A stretch of 64,000 nucleotides of DNA from Prosopocoilus inquinatus. Taxonomy: Eukaryota; Arthropoda; Insecta; Coleoptera; Lucanidae. Numbering within the stretch: position 1 is the stretch's first letter; each line of letters opens with the position of its first letter. The translations under genes and the position numbers were made by a program. The DNA lies in NCBI GenBank assembly GCA_036172665.1, contig CM069870.1:41684001-41748000 (forward strand). Direction: 5' to 3'. The notes under the pieces are model-generated. The model did not search any database and was not told the DNA's origin. It worked only from the letters and a program-made list of their open reading frames with translations. Positions 22,943-35,331 of this stretch are shown in pieces.

Positions 22943-23809
22943 GTAACGAAAGTAACGAGTACTTTGTAACGAGTAACGAAATCTAAAGTAACGAGTAGAT
23001 ACGGGTACAAATTTTTTCGTTACTTTTACAGCACTTGCAGCGAGATTACAGTAAAAGTTTATTTACGAAAAGGGTGAAGGAAGAACATTTTTAACGCGCT
23101 TGCCTAATTGGTGCATAAGTTTTCGGATTTATTCATCGATAGTTGATATCGTAAAACAAATAAATGTAATATTACTTCGCACAGTGAATTAAAATTATAA
23201 ATAAAATAATTAATAAACGATATCAGTGATTATTATTACGAAACTCTGCGTTGAATATCGAGTGCGGTAACGGTGGGCGTGTTCATACCGAGAAGAAGGC
23301 GTCGTTGACCTAAATATTTTTTTCTCGCACATTTCAGCAGTTCCAAACAAGTGGTCCATCTGAAATTTTTTGGCTATGATAGGGTAGCCACCAAAAAATA
23401 CCCGCAGAAGGTAGCATTTCGTGTACTTATACTGAGGTTTTTTTATTTGCACACAGTAAAAGAACACCCTGTATAACAAAATACAAACTCGATTGCAAAT
23501 ATGTAAATCAATGAAGAAAAAATTGTATGTAAACAAAAAAATCTCTTTACTTTTAAGAATTTCTATCATTTAAAAAGTGCAGGTGACACCGTGTCAATAA
23601 ACCTCTGTAAAATAATGGTGCTGAGAGACGAGACTGTGTTATTTCACGCTAGGTCGCCTATGGTTTTCTTAACACTTGGCTGGTTTGCCATCCACAGGGC
23701 CCGCGATCAATTCTCGGCGACACCACTGATTGTTTAACTATTGATTGATTGCAAATATACACCTACTTGTATACACTCCATTTGTTCTGGCGTCGACAAT
23801 ATGTGAGGT

Positions 23810-24172
23810 CGTTTAAGGCAGTACTTTTTATCTTGGTAAATGAGAACGTTCACGATGATGAATTAGAAGAGGGTTACTTTCAACAAGATGATGCAACACC
23901 CCACTGCACAGCAGAAACATTGGCCATGCTTCACGAGTTTTATGATGACCGAATTATAAGTCGCAACACTCCCAACACCGTTTCCTCCGAGGTCGTGCGA
24001 TTTAACACCATGTGATTATTTTTATTTGCAACTCCTATAAAAAATCTCGAAGAACTGCATAAAACAAAAATATCGTGAAATTAATCAAAATCCGAACTTG
24101 TTAGAAAATGTAGTCGTAGTTTTAAAATGTTTTGAAGATGGTGGTAGACATTTTAAGCATGTTTTGTAAAAA
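23810..24172 (+). pseudogene. Tc1/mariner-type transposase relic (C-terminal half)
   Basis: The frame around 23843-23960 reads DDELEEGYFQQDDATPHCTA; the QQD..T.H block carries the second catalytic Asp of the DDE fold. Further on, pieces in shifted frames read like the RSCDLTP.DYFLF region and a C-terminal FEDGGRHFKHVL. Frameshifts occur near 23960 and 24020. No intact inverted ends located. Confidence 0.65.
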
Positions 24173-24346
24173 ATAGATAAATGTTTTCTCTTATTCAATT
24201 TATAGAAAATTATAATTAAATGAGTATAAAAAGTCGTGTTATGTTTATTATAACCATATGGCTTAAGTTACAACGTGACTTCGTAAAATTTGCATTTGAC
24301 GTAAACCTACTTGATAACGGTGTTTTCTGAACGCACTTTATAAGTA

Positions 24347-25624
24347 CCGTGCCTTCAATTGAATTCCTCATTAAAGTAAGCTGTGATTTTGTATTTGAAA
24401 TAAAAACACAACATTAAAGTTTAAAGTAGATGCTCAAAGTGCTCTCCTTCAGCTTGAATACATAAGCGTACTCTGCTTTTCATGTTTCCAAACCCGTTTG
24501 CTGAGTGTTCGGGGGTTATGTTACCACACACATCTGTAATGCCCGCACGGAGTTCTTCGATTGTGTGACGCGTAGTTCTAAAAACTGTGTTTTTCATGTG
24601 CGGATAAATGAAGTAATCCATAATTGTGAGATCCGGAGTACTTGCAGGAAAATTCACAATCCGATTATAGAAAAACTGCTGCAGGAAAGTCATTGTTTGA
24701 TGAGCTGTGTGGGCAGTAGCATTGTCTTGCTGAAAAAACCCTTCTGTAAGTTCATCATCATGTAGTTGAATAATGAAAGGTTCTATTAACTCATTTCGTT
24801 ATCTTTCAGCAGTTACTGAGTCGTTAAAAAATATTGATCCGATGATACGCCTTCTTGACACTGCTAGCCAAACACCAATTTTTAATGGATGTAATGGAGT
24901 TTCCACAAATTCATGGGGATTTTCTGCTGACCATATTCTCATATTCTGTTTATTTAAATACCCTGAGAGATGAAACCAGGCCTCATCGGAAAAGAAACAC
25001 TTGTCAAGAATGTCGTCGTTGTTTAAGTTATCAAGAAATCACTGACAACATTCTGTTCTTCTCTGAAAATCTACTGGCCTGAGTTCGTGGACTGCTTGGA
25101 TCTTATATGGATAAAGCGTTAAGTCTTTTTTAAGAATAGTGTGACATGTTCCCACTGATAGCAGAACTTCTTTTGAAAGTTTCGCAATAAATTTCTTGGG
25201 ATAGTGTTCCATTCGATCCCGAACATCTTCAATGCAGGCTGCAGTCCTTTTCTTAGCTGATCCGCTCCCTGTTTTGCGACCAATTGATCCTGTTTCACGA
25301 AATTTAAGAACACAAGCAGGGATATGTTTAACTAGCTGTTCATAAGTAATAGCAAAATTAGGAAACTGCTGTCGAAACTTCCGTACACACTGATTAATTG
25401 AATAAACTAACTGTCCATTTTCTATTCTACCGGTTTGAAAATAACTTGCAACAATAAATATATTCTGCTGTAATTCTAACATTTTGAATTAATTGAAAAT
25501 ACATAGTGTCAATTTGACATTTGTTTAATTAAATAATTGAACAGCTATCGGTGCTGCAAATCTTAGGAGAAAAAAACAGTGAAATCATAGCCCACTTTAA
25601 TGAGGAATTCAATTGAAGGCACGG
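24347..25624 (-). mobile_element. Complete Tc1/mariner-superfamily element (inactive)
   Basis: 1278 bp bounded by TA (24345-24346 and 25625-25626). The terminal inverted repeats start CCGTGCCTTCAATTGAATTC and remain similar for ~45 bp (three or four mismatches). It holds one transposase frame on the minus strand with room for nothing else, the typical size and plan of the superfamily. Confidence 0.92.
24421..25482 (-). pseudogene. Tc1/mariner-type transposase, two nonsense codons
   Basis: A single 354-codon frame from ATG at 25480-25482 to the stop at 24421. It is interrupted only by TGA at 25039-25041 (probably once a Trp codon) and TAA at 24799-24801; no frameshift. The N-terminal ~110 residues have the helix-turn-helix module (QQNIFIVASYF, VLKFRETGSIGRK, LSVGTCHTILKKDLTLYPYK). 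The catalytic residues are visible: Asp at 24985-24987 (FFSDEAWF), Asp at 24724-24726 (QQDNATAH) and Asp at 24616-24618 (TIMDYF), about 35 residues after the second. The C-terminus ends GEHFEHLL, typical of the group. A young pseudogene. Confidence 0.9.
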
Positions 25625-25626
25625 TA

Positions 25627-27287
25627 TAATAGGTAAAGCAAATATAAAAACATTAAAATTGAAAATTATCGCCGGAAGCAATATCAAGTTACTCAAGTTT
25701 TTTAAGTGGAGTATTCTCTAATAATTTTACATGTTTTGAAACTGGCGATTAATGCTGGTCCGAATATACATTTTAAATATAAAGTGGTTTAAATCATCTA
25801 TTCAATCGTATACGTACATATACAGTGCTGTAAAAGTAAGTAAAGTAAGTAATAAAGTAAGTATTCATTATTAATTTGTCAATAAAATATCGATTTAGTA
25901 CGTATATGTACATTTCAAATGTGTTTTGTAAAACATGAAACTGTTTGGAGGAATGCTGATTGTCAATTTCGGGATCGGGATACCGAAACGGTCGTACTAT
26001 GTGTACTATTCTACCATGAGAATCGATCCATTAACAAACAAACGTGTTCTCATAGAAATTATAAAAAAAGCTTCATGTGTCATTGGCTGCAGGGATTAAC
26101 GCGCAACTAATATTGTGAAGAAAGGGGATGTACCCTGTCATGTTCCCCTACCATGCCCAGGTCTGTTCTAAAGTAATGGTACGTATTTAATCGAACATCT
26201 AAATATTACGAATTCAGTACGCAAAAAATTTAAATGTCCTTTAAAATACTGACTGAATTTTTCTACAAGAGCCATGAATTAAATCCAAACTATCAATACT
26301 TCTTTTCTTTTTTGATCAACGTACAATGTAACTAATTTGAAATTTAATTTAAGATTCAAAATGCAAAGACTAAAAAAATATAAAACAAGTAATTAAAAAA
26401 TTTGTTTTTTTTCTGTTTTGGGTTGCACAATGATATATTTCGTGTATAAAACAATTACTTTTACTAAGTAATGAAGGAAGACAGGTAGCTCTATATTTAA
26501 ATATTTTATTCTTAAATACATATGTAATCACTCAGCAACTCAGTAATTTTCGATGGCAAGTGATTCTAACATATAGGCAAGCATCCCATGCAACCAAAAA
26601 TATTGAATTTTCAATAATAGTTGCATCGAAACGCTCAAATAGTATTTACGCTGTTACTTTAATATCGACAAAAGTATACCTACTTATTTATGAATTAACA
26701 TAAGTTCAAATAATGGATCAATTAGAAACAAAGACGTTCACTCAGTATTTTGAAAGAAAATGTAGAAATTTTTTATGCTCATGTTCGGCAATTTAGTTCC
26801 TGTTATTAATATAAAAATATGTGGATTTAGTTTTATAGACTGTTTGGTTTATTTGAAGAATAGAAATTAACGCACATTTACATAGATCAAAAGTTTATTT
26901 ACAGCTCAATTTAATAAAGTATTTTCATGAGCCAATTGAAACGCACGAAGAACTTATTGGCTAGATACATGCAGCAATTCAATCTGTAGATGAGCAGCCT
27001 GGAATATTTCACAACATTCAGCAATTAATGACGCGTCGTTGCAGAGCTTGTATTGCGGCAAGAGGTCACAACTTTGAACAATTTTTATAAAAATAACATT
27101 ATCATAAACAACTACCAATATTATTTTGAATGTAATTATTTTCTTTTCCTTGCATATTTTCATCGGTTATTGTACCGCATTTCAGTAAGTTGGCGTTTTG
27201 AGACATAAGTTCATTAACAAAATTTAATTATCTGGACGTCCTTTACTCACTCACAAAATTTGCATACTGAATTTTGGAACATTCTGT
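25627..27287. other. No recognised feature
   Basis: AT-rich. A short phrase AGTGCTGTAAAAGTAA at 25825 resembles the hAT end at 22172-23036 and may be a solo end. Nothing else could be supported. Confidence 0.4.
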
Positions 27288-27295
27288 ATGTTACC

Positions 27296-27948
27296 CAGGG
27301 TTCAGAAATGCTCACCCATGTGCACACATGAACCAATGAATCTAATCACAGTTCATTCAAGATCGTTGTTAAAGGCGAAGCGTACGCGAAGATGAGCAAT
27401 ACGTTCTTTCGTTTATGTTCAGGTTCATGACCGGCTCGTGGACGCTCGCGTGCGCTCATTGCGGTACATCAAGCCCAAGGCCTTAGTAACGGGTTTCTAG
27501 TTCTTTTTTTTAATTTTCAAATCAACCTCAATAAAACTTGCGAATATTTTTCTATCTGAAAAATTTGTAAGCGGTTATTTATTGTGCGGGACAAGCATAT
27601 TATTTAATATTATAAAATGGCCTATTTAGGTAACAAAATTAATGATTAATGATAATTGTGTATTATTCATCGATTTAAATTCCCAAAACGAACGGGACCG
27701 TATGAAATTGTCGAGGATTTTTAAAGGCTTGTCTGCACACTGCACGTAAATAATGTACTATCCCCTGAGCAACTCGTGTGCGGTTGCCGTCCACTCTCTC
27801 AAAAGTTATGAGCTCTTACGGAATGAGTTTTATGTATTCGTTCATGTGCGCATACGAAACGATAAGGTTCATTCTCACGAATACGAGCATTTTCTTTCGA
27901 GCACAATTTTCAATACCCACACGCGAGTAGTTTATGAACCGAACCCTG
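27296..27948. mobile_element. hAT-like MITE
   Basis: 653 bp. The left end CAGGGTTCAGAAATG and the right end GAACCGAACCCTG share the CAGGGTTC terminus, inverted. Flanks ATGTTACC (27288-27295) and AAGTTACC (27949-27956) differ at one base. The open frame at 27753-28046 runs across the right end and is not a gene. Confidence 0.7.
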
Positions 27949-27956
27949 AAGTTACC

Positions 27957-29407
27957 CCTACAAAACTAGCCCTTAAAAATTATGGATTCCACTTACGAGA
28001 AAGAGGCATTATGTCCGTCATTTCAACTTCTTGGACGATTTTTTAATATTGGAAGGGTCCTATGAATTCTGTTCTAAAAATGTTTTCTACACTATTATAA
28101 ACCTTGATATTCCTGGAATTTGTTATTAATTATAAAAAAAAGTAAATTATTCCTTTCTAACGAATACAATTTTTAGGATTTAGATAGTGAGTCTCTCTCG
28201 GTGAAATTAAGAGAAAAAGAGGCTCTATAAAAAAATTAGTAAGTTTTTTCCAGAGAAAGGAGAAACGCACAATTGAAGGGTCCAACGCAACAACCGGCTC
28301 TCCATTTTTAGCCGAAATTGAATTACGAATTAAGACAAGTTTACAACATGATGCCTCGTCATCCAGTGCAAGAATCTAGTGCTTACGATTATTCAAACCC
28401 AATTTTGAGTCATATAGGAAGTTTCTCGTCGATTAATACAATGCAAAAATAAAGCATTTTCCGGAGGTACCCCGTTTTAGCTAGACAATTCAAATTAACC
28501 TCAGTTTTCTCGTGGCGAACGGATTTGGCTCTTATTTTTGCATGGTGTTTGAGAGATTTTTGGCATACACATTACTGAACCTTTTATTAATGTTTCTAAA
28601 GAATCGACAGTTTACTTTATATTTTTGTAGAAATATTATTTATATTGAACACTATATTTGAAACCCTAAATATCCAATTTTATATTAAAAATTAAGAATA
28701 AACTTTTCTTTACACTCCTGTAATTTATGTTATAGTTCAGTCTAGTAAAGTCAGAAAAGTAAAACTTGTAAGAAAACCAGTTATTTAATAAACAAAATTT
28801 TAAATTCCATTCTTTTCGAACAGATGGCGTAGTAACTGAAAGGAATTTAAGGTTCTAAATCGACACACTTCGTGTTCAGGTAGCAACGTTCCTGATTTTT
28901 TCTTTCTATACTTATCGGATAATAAACTCATCTAGGGATTAAAAAAAATACAGTCGAAAGATTTTTATTCAAAGGGACGTTTCAATTTACTATTGGTGCA
29001 TAGAATAACATAACCTAATACATTTTTGACTAGACGGTCGACCGTAAACTACTACCATCGCAGTAAACAGAATTCCCTAAAAGTGTTGATTTCCTTGTTG
29101 CTCTTGTGAGATTTGTTTTTGTTATCTTTGTTACATAATAAACTCAGAATGGGAATGGGATGACGTTAGCTGAGCACGTAAGTGTGTTGATTTAGTTACC
29201 TTAAAACGAATTAGTAACCGTCGTAAATTACATGTTTAGAAAAGATTTGCAACGACTAATTCGGCAATATAATTTGAAAAATTAAAAATACACCTTATAA
29301 CGAAAGAAAATATTGCAACATTGCTTCATTCGCAGTAACCTTAAACTCAAAATCAAAATGACTTTCATTGTCAAAGTTTACTTACTTGCACATGTACCAC
29401 TTTTTTC
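27957..29407. other. No recognised feature
   Basis: No frame or repeat edge that I can support. Confidence 0.4.
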
Positions 29408-29491
29408 CTAAACTTTCACGACATACTTCGATGGTAAATAAATAAAAAAACTGATATTGTAAAATGTAGAACCGACTTGCCCTCCACTAGT

Positions 29492-29517
29492 TATAATAAT
29501 AATATTAATAATAATAT

Positions 29518-29600
<83 letters not shown>

Positions 29601-29601
29601 T
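29492..29601. repeat. (AAT)n microsatellite, 3' tail of a LINE
   Basis: About 110 bp of AAT repeats with a GATAAT-rich part at 29524-29545. Read on the minus strand it directly follows GTTGGGCAAATACATATT, the 3' end of the LINE remnant, so it is best seen as that element's tail. The isoleucine-rich frame across it is an artefact. Confidence 0.85.
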
Positions 29602-30305
29602 GTATTTGCCCAACAGTTATAGAAACCAATTACAGAGCAAAAAAAAGCGGTAGAAAATAACAAAAGATCTAAACTTACGCTACGTCTAAAACTAAAACTA
29701 AAAACAGGTAGAAGTGAAAGGAAAAAAGAAAGAGAAAAAAGAAAGGTAATAAGGCAAACAAATGAAAGAAGTAAGTAAATAAGGAAGTGAAAGGCACGGC
29801 GAACGCAAAAAAGTGGTTATTAAGAAGAGTTAAGAGGAGGGTTGATGTAGAAATTGACCAAACTCTTTCTAAACGCGACGACAAGCATTGGTATTCGGGG
29901 TAGACAAATAAAAAGTCAAGAGTTTCTGGCGGTAATGTGCGGTATATGAAAACTAAGCTTTTCCAGGAGAGCAGCAGCATCAATGAGTTTATGGATCAAC
30001 TTATGTAAGAAAAGCAAAGCCGAGATATGTCTCCTATGAACAAGCGATAAGCTATTAAAAACAGTAAGTAGGGTTTCATGAGGAAAACCTCTAGGAGGAT
30101 ACACACCATATTCTTTAAACCAAAGAAAATTAAGAAACCTGCGCTGAACTTGTTCCAGGACATCTGTATGGCAATTATAAATCGGATACCAAATAAGGGA
30201 TGCATATTGGAGTCGTGAAAGGATAAAAACGTTAAACAGAACAAATAAGGCAGCGGGATTAGCGAAGTCACGAGCGTTCCTGTTAGTTATAACTGTTATA
30301 AGCAC
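29602..30305 (-). pseudogene. Non-LTR retrotransposon (jockey/CR1-like) ORF2 C-terminus
   Basis: The minus-strand frame 29916-30305 reads RDFANPAALFVLFNVFILSR, then LQYASLIWYPIYNCHTDVLE and QVQRRFLNFLWFKEYGVYPP. The 'L.YAS.IW.P' and 'QRRFL.FL' blocks mark the region after the reverse transcriptase in jockey/CR1-type elements. Frame changes near 29920 lead into the 3' region. No RT catalytic motif remains, so it is strongly 5'-truncated, as LINE copies usually are. Confidence 0.75.
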
Positions 30306-30367
30306 AAGTTATACGGGTTTCAGTAAAAACCGAATCGAAATATAAGAGTTTTTAGGCTAAGTAGAAG

Positions 30368-30950
30368 ACCGATCAAAATTTCACAATCTCAAACTGTCGC
30401 AAACAATAAATGTCAGTATGCCAGTGAAATCTATCCGTAAGACATAGCCAATTCATCAGTGCGAGTGGATGCGCAGTCTTTACCCCCACTTGAGAGTTGA
30501 CTTGTTATTTATTGTTTACATTAAAATCGTTATAGGTTACGTACATATTATTATACGTCCATACGTCTAATTTGCAAAATAGTTTGCCATGTATTAGGTA
30601 TATTAGAATTAATAGTAGTTTATGTATCAAGTACGCAAAATAGGGTTTTAGGGGACGAATCGTAATTAAGGACGAGGTGACGAAGGAGAAACCGATCAAA
30701 ATTTCATAATCTCAAACTGTCGCAAACAATAAATATCAGTGTGCCAGTGAAATCTAACCGTAAGACATAGCCAATTCATCAGCGCGTGTGGATGCGCATT
30801 CTTTACCCCCACTTGACAGTTTGCCTTCTGTGGTATAAGATTATCAACATTATATTTAAATTACTCCTACTTGTTATTTATTGTTTAAATTAAAGCCGTT
30901 GTAGGTTACGTAGATATTACTATACATCCATATAAAGTAGTTTGCCCCTA
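30368..30950. repeat. Imperfect tandem duplication, period 323 bp
   Basis: ACCGATCAAAATTTCA at 30368 recurs at 30691. The following ~125 bp (AATCTCAAACTGTCGCAAAC, CCAGTGAAATCTA, GTAAGACATAGCCAATTCAT) are nearly the same, and a second block (TTGTTATTTATTGTTTA, TAGGTTACGTA) is shared with an indel. No coding content. Confidence 0.8.
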
Positions 30951-31502
30951 AAACCATTTTGCGTACGTGGTACATACAATATTTTTTGATACCAGCTCGC
31001 TACATCACCAAGATTAATGTTAAATTACTCGAATTTCGAATTAGCAAGTCTAAATTGTCCCTCTCATCAGACATGGCAAATGATGGGTAATCATAACAAC
31101 GAGTTGTTGATACAATTACGTTTGTGTGAGAAGTCACAAAGTTGATTTGTTTCATTGAAACTTGCTCGAAAAAGAATCCGCTAAAGTGTTGCCATGACAG
31201 CTTTAAGTACTAGGTCGCTAAGAATTTTTAGTGGGCTCTAGTGTTGCCATGACGCTAAAGATACGTTTTTCGTTCTGAAAACAGTCACCTAAGCGACCAT
31301 TTTGCGGAGCCTGTACCAAAAAGATACTTCTAGGACGATGCACTGGCGCAACCCCACTCACATGACAAAATACTAATTTACGGAATATTTCTATCTCGCT
31401 TCTCGTCGCATTTTGGTACGTCAAGACCACGCCATTCAGTGCTCTTCGTCCCTCACCATTGCCCCGCAAGAGAAACTTTAAAGAAAGTCGCGCACCCCCT
31501 TG
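30951..31502. other. No recognised feature
   Basis: Contains a minus-strand open frame at 31218-31469 that resembles no family known to me. No inverted ends found. Confidence 0.4.
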
Positions 31503-31686
31503 AGGCCGAATTCCACCTGCCGAGTGCTGAGCCTAGATAGTGTATTCGGTCCAGTGTTCGACAATGTGATCAATACAGTCAGTACTCGGCCTATTCTCCG
31601 TGCAATCACCTGTTCCAATAACAGTTTTTTGGCTGAATAACAAAGCGAATATGTCGACCCAGCACTCGGCAGGTGTAATACGGCCT
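31503..31686. mobile_element. Palindromic GGCC MITE
   Basis: AGGCCGAATTCCACCTGCC at the left pairs with GGCAGGTGTAATACGGCCT at the right; GAGTGCTG/CAGCACTC adjoins. The centre is unpaired. Confidence 0.7.
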
Positions 31687-32123
31687 ATACTGTGCAAAAA
31701 CCGGGTATCTACATTCTTTTTATTTATTTTACAAGCTGGAATAATGCCATTATTAAGTAGACTTTGGTAGTTTCTAGTTAGGTTAGTAGTTTCTAGTTAG
31801 CAAGGCCGCAGAAATGTAAATATTTTGTACGAGGGCGCTTGGCTATTTGTGGAAGTGCAAATACCAATAAGGCGGGAAGTCGCTTGCTGCGCGTACATTT
31901 CTTATGGCGTTAAGAAAAAGTCGACTTTATTGACACACGCAATCGCGATGCTCCATTCAAGTATAAACTGTGATTTCGTCCAAACTGTTACTTTATTTGT
32001 GTTGTAAAATCAATTCACCTGGTTTCCTCGTCAGGGTATGCGAGTTAGGATGACATTTTTATTGGAACCACTATGAAATACAGACGTGAGATGAAACGGT
32101 TTATTTGCAACTTCAAGTTTATG

Positions 32124-32440
32124 AATAACTTAAACAGCAACACCCTACGATCGCTTTTTGACCTAACATTGCATCAGGATTGACAAATTGAAGCCAGTTT
32201 GCTAAATAATAAATCATCCCATGCAAGGCGGCCAAAGGTCAAGGCTGCCAAAGTAAATCCCTCAAGCAGTTTCTGTACAGATGTTTCAGCCCTATTTGGG
32301 GCTTCATCGGCAGAAGCGTAGCTCAAGAGTTCCACTGCAAGCCAAAACGACTTGACCAAGGATATTTGCAATTGCGATGTAATAGCAATGAATAGCTTAA
32401 ACAGCGACATCCTACGATCGCTTTTTAACCTAAAAATTAT
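32124..32440 (-). mobile_element. Old, degenerate retrozyme copy
   Basis: Just over one unit of minus-sense retrozyme; TTAAACAGC at 32131 recurs at 32398, a period of 267 because of internal deletions. A hammerhead-like block lies at 32271-32315 (stem I TTCTG/CAGAA, stem II AGCCC/GGGCT kept), but the core is CCGATGA and stem III is no longer self-complementary, so it is likely dead. No target duplication found. Confidence 0.7.
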
Positions 32441-32445
32441 TCAGG

Positions 32446-33688
32446 CTTTCCTATACTTAAATGTAACGGTTTTTGAGACATTCGAATTTCTGAAAAAAAT
32501 TATTTCGGTGGCCTGTCGTTTGAAAGAATAATGTTCAGTCTTTCAAATCATATCCTAGTTATCATTGAAAAATTCACAGGCTGGTCAAAATACAGTGTTG
32601 AACGTTGTTCTGTTCGACTGCCCAAAACTTAGTTTTCGTAAATGGAACACCCCGTATATTTTTAGATCATGAGATGCAGAATCAAATTCTACATCGATTA
32701 GTACTCCCTATACCTATTTACATTAGTTTTCTTGTTATCAATTATTGTTTCTTATAATGGCATATTTTGTGTCGACAAAACAAAATATTTATTGATTTAC
32801 GAGCTATATTAAATAAATAAAATTAAATAAAAAACAAATAAATCGACAAAATTATCAAAACAAATAAAAACGAACCTTAATGTTTAATCGTCAAGGACTA
32901 TGACAGGATGGTATTTCTTGTACAAAATTTCTACAAAGTGCGAGATAGGTTACCATTGTAAATATTCATTAGTTGGTTTGACTCTGTCTCAGTTATTGGC
33001 AAATTTTAATCAGTATTTACGACCGTGTCATATGAGCTCTAGAATAATAAATAAAACTGTTTATTTATTTTTATCACTTTACCAATTGCAAGTTTTACTT
33101 TTGCTTTTGCGTTTTTTAACAAAAATATTAGCCTGACAAAGAAAATTGTTTTTGAAAGTATGTATACTTATTTTTTTAATACACTTGTTTATGAAAATAG
33201 TAAGTATTACGATAGGTACTTACCTATAGCTTTATTCCAATATGTACGACAAAATAATGTTATGGTTAGCAATTATTTATTTCTGAAAAAAAATTGAAAT
33301 TCAATATCTGCTTGTATATAATATGCCATTATAAGAAACAATTATTCATAACCAGAAAACTAATGGAAATAGGTATAGGGAATGCTACTACTAATCGAAA
33401 AAAGAATTTGATTCTGCATCTCATCATGCAAAAATATATAGGGTATTCCATTTACGAAAACTGAGTTTTGGACAGTTCGACACCATATTTTGACCATCCT
33501 GTAAAATTTTCAATGATAAGTAGGATATGACTTGAAGGCTGAACATTATTCTTTTAAAACGACAGGCAACTTGAATCTGTAATTTAAAAGTGCCGTAAAT
33601 ACATCTTAAATGAAAGGCCACCGAAATAATTTTTTTCAGAAATTTGACGATATCTCAAAAACCGTTACATTTAAGTATAGGGAAGTCT
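32446..33688. mobile_element. Foldback-type repeat with ~350-bp inverted arms
   Basis: The left arm 32446-32775 and right arm about 33300-33688 match inverted: ACTTAAATGTAACGGTTTTT against AAAAACCGTTACATTTAAGT, then GGCCTGTCGTTT, GGAACACCCCGTATATTTTT and CCCTATACCTATTT. The 500-bp centre has a small plus-strand frame (32900-33136) with no recognisable content. Confidence 0.75.
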
Positions 33689-34273
33689 TAACAACTTTTT
33701 CTTGGAATAACATGTAGAATCAGAATTTACAATAAAAAGTATAGCATTCCATTTAAAGCAAGAAAGTTAATGGCGACTTTCAGTATAACCGGAAGTGGTA
33801 TAAAAGTGAAAATATTTTAGTCTGAAAGATCACTTCCCCTTAGGGCAGTGTGTTAATTTTCAGAATATTTGTTTGTTCCTTTCCCCGAGAACTTTTAATA
33901 GGCCACGCAACTTGCACTATTTATTCTGATCATTTCAATACCAAATATTTATATCTTTGTGCAAATTTTAATAATAAATTGAATTTTTTTAATTTAAATG
34001 TTTCATTTAAATTTAAATATTTTACCGTGCTATACTTTGTATTTGATTACTAGCTTATATTTTGCTATAATGATAATGAAGATTATTATATAAAAAAACA
34101 CCTGAAATCGTTAATGTAGAAATTAGAGCAAATTCTGAGCAATTCTAAGCTTTCTGAGCAAATAAAAATCAGATTGGAGTAAAAGAAAATGTATGTCTGT
34201 AATTTACTGTATTACTTAAAGTAACACATTCATAAATTGTCAAATTTGATTTAGTTTACTTGATTAAAAATGG
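33689..34273. other. Decayed repeat DNA
   Basis: Phrases GCATTCCATTTAAAGCAAG and ATAACCGGAAGTGGTATAAA (33745-33805) match the core vocabulary of the foldback family at 2.4-3.1 kb. Otherwise nothing supported. Confidence 0.4.
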
Positions 34274-34275
34274 TA

Positions 34276-34507
34276 CAGTCGGAAGCAAAAAAAAGTAGAC
34301 AAACTACAGTTTCCTGTAATTATTCTTTCTGAAAATGGTGGTGATTAAAGACAACTTGACAGATAACATCTAAAAAATTTAAAAGCTTTCAAAATTAACA
34401 AGTTTAAAACTTTGGTGAAATCTGTGAATCCGTCTTTAATCTATGGCATTTTGAGAAAGAATAATTACAGGAAACTGTAGTTTGTCTACTTTTTTTGCTT
34501 TCAACTG
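34276..34507. mobile_element. TA-flanked MITE with ~55-bp inverted repeats
   Basis: 232 bp between TA dinucleotides. CAGTCGGAAGCAAAAAAAAG at the left is mirrored by CTTTTTTTGCTTTCAACTG at the right; the pairing continues through GTAGACAAACTACAGTTTCC and TGTAATTATTCTTTCT. Size and TA target point to a Tc1/mariner-driven MITE. Confidence 0.8.
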
Positions 34508-34552
34508 TATACACAGAACATCAAAAAGCCTTTATTGTGGAGTCATATTTTT

Positions 34553-34925
34553 GTACAGTTGCGGCCTTTGAAAACTGGTACACTTTGGAAAATACAATGT
34601 TTCGGCGATGTAAACTCATCCTAAATCTGAAGCTTCTCAACGTCACTCAAATTACTCTAAGGCCGGTATTCATAGTCAGTTCTTAAACTTAAGAAATTCT
34701 TAAGCAATGACTTGTTGTTTCATAGATTTGTAGAAAGACTTAAGCAATAGCTGAAACCTTTATTTACGTAAAACAATCCTATTTAAACACACACAAGCAT
34801 TTACTTTTGAAAGGAATTGCTTAAGCGATAGCTTTAACTTACATATGTGTCAGTCCATTTAAATGACAGTTTAAATTGTGTTAATTTTTCTTAAGACATA
34901 GCTGGCCTGTCCTCAGGGTGATTTT
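34553..34925. repeat. Dispersed repeat fragments
   Basis: 34553-34660 is a copy of the CAGTTGCGGCC repeat seen at 21.2 kb and 53.1 kb. From 34661 a GGCCGGTATTCATAGTCAG end begins an AAGAAATTCTTAAGC-rich piece whose counterpart end (GACTATGAATACCGCCC) is at about 53005-53021. Neither has both ends within reach, so the full element is not defined. Confidence 0.5.
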
Positions 34926-35331
34926 ACGGTTACTTACCTTCAATTACGAAAATTTTCAATATTAGAAATATCGAAATAAACGACGTTGGCGTTGAAGGGA
35001 TTGAACTGGTTGGTGATGGTGATGAGACTGCACATGTTCCAAAATGATACAAAATCTATTTGATCCATCTAAGTTTTTCTGACGTAACATTTACAGTGTT
35101 CAATTTACATCTTAATTCATAGTTAAACTGCGTTTTACATCTTAATCACTGGCTGAACAACCAAAATGAGAATAAAACTCTAGTAATTTAAACGTAGTCA
35201 AAACCAAATAACGTAGATTCAACAAGAAAATGTGTTAATAGGTTTAACCACTCAAGTGACGATATAGTTGTTACCTGCACATTATACACGTTATCCAAGC
35301 TTTTAAATTTAACATAAAATAGATTTAAATA

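Larger units (their letters stand above)
22172..23036. mobile_element. hAT-like MITE with nested palindromes
   Basis: 865 bp. The left end TAATGCTGTTGAAAAC and the right end TTACTTTTACAGCACTT are inverted, with many ACGAGTAACG-type subterminal repeats. Flanks GCAGAGAG (22164-22171) and GCAGCGAG (23037-23044) match at 7 of 8 positions, as expected of an aged hAT duplication. Two other palindromes sit inside it. Confidence 0.65.

Noticed and set aside
27753..28046. 97-codon open frame as a gene
   Set aside because: It spans the right end and target duplication of the hAT-like MITE and resembles no family.
29408..29629. Polyisoleucine open frame
   Set aside because: Translation of the (AAT)n microsatellite.
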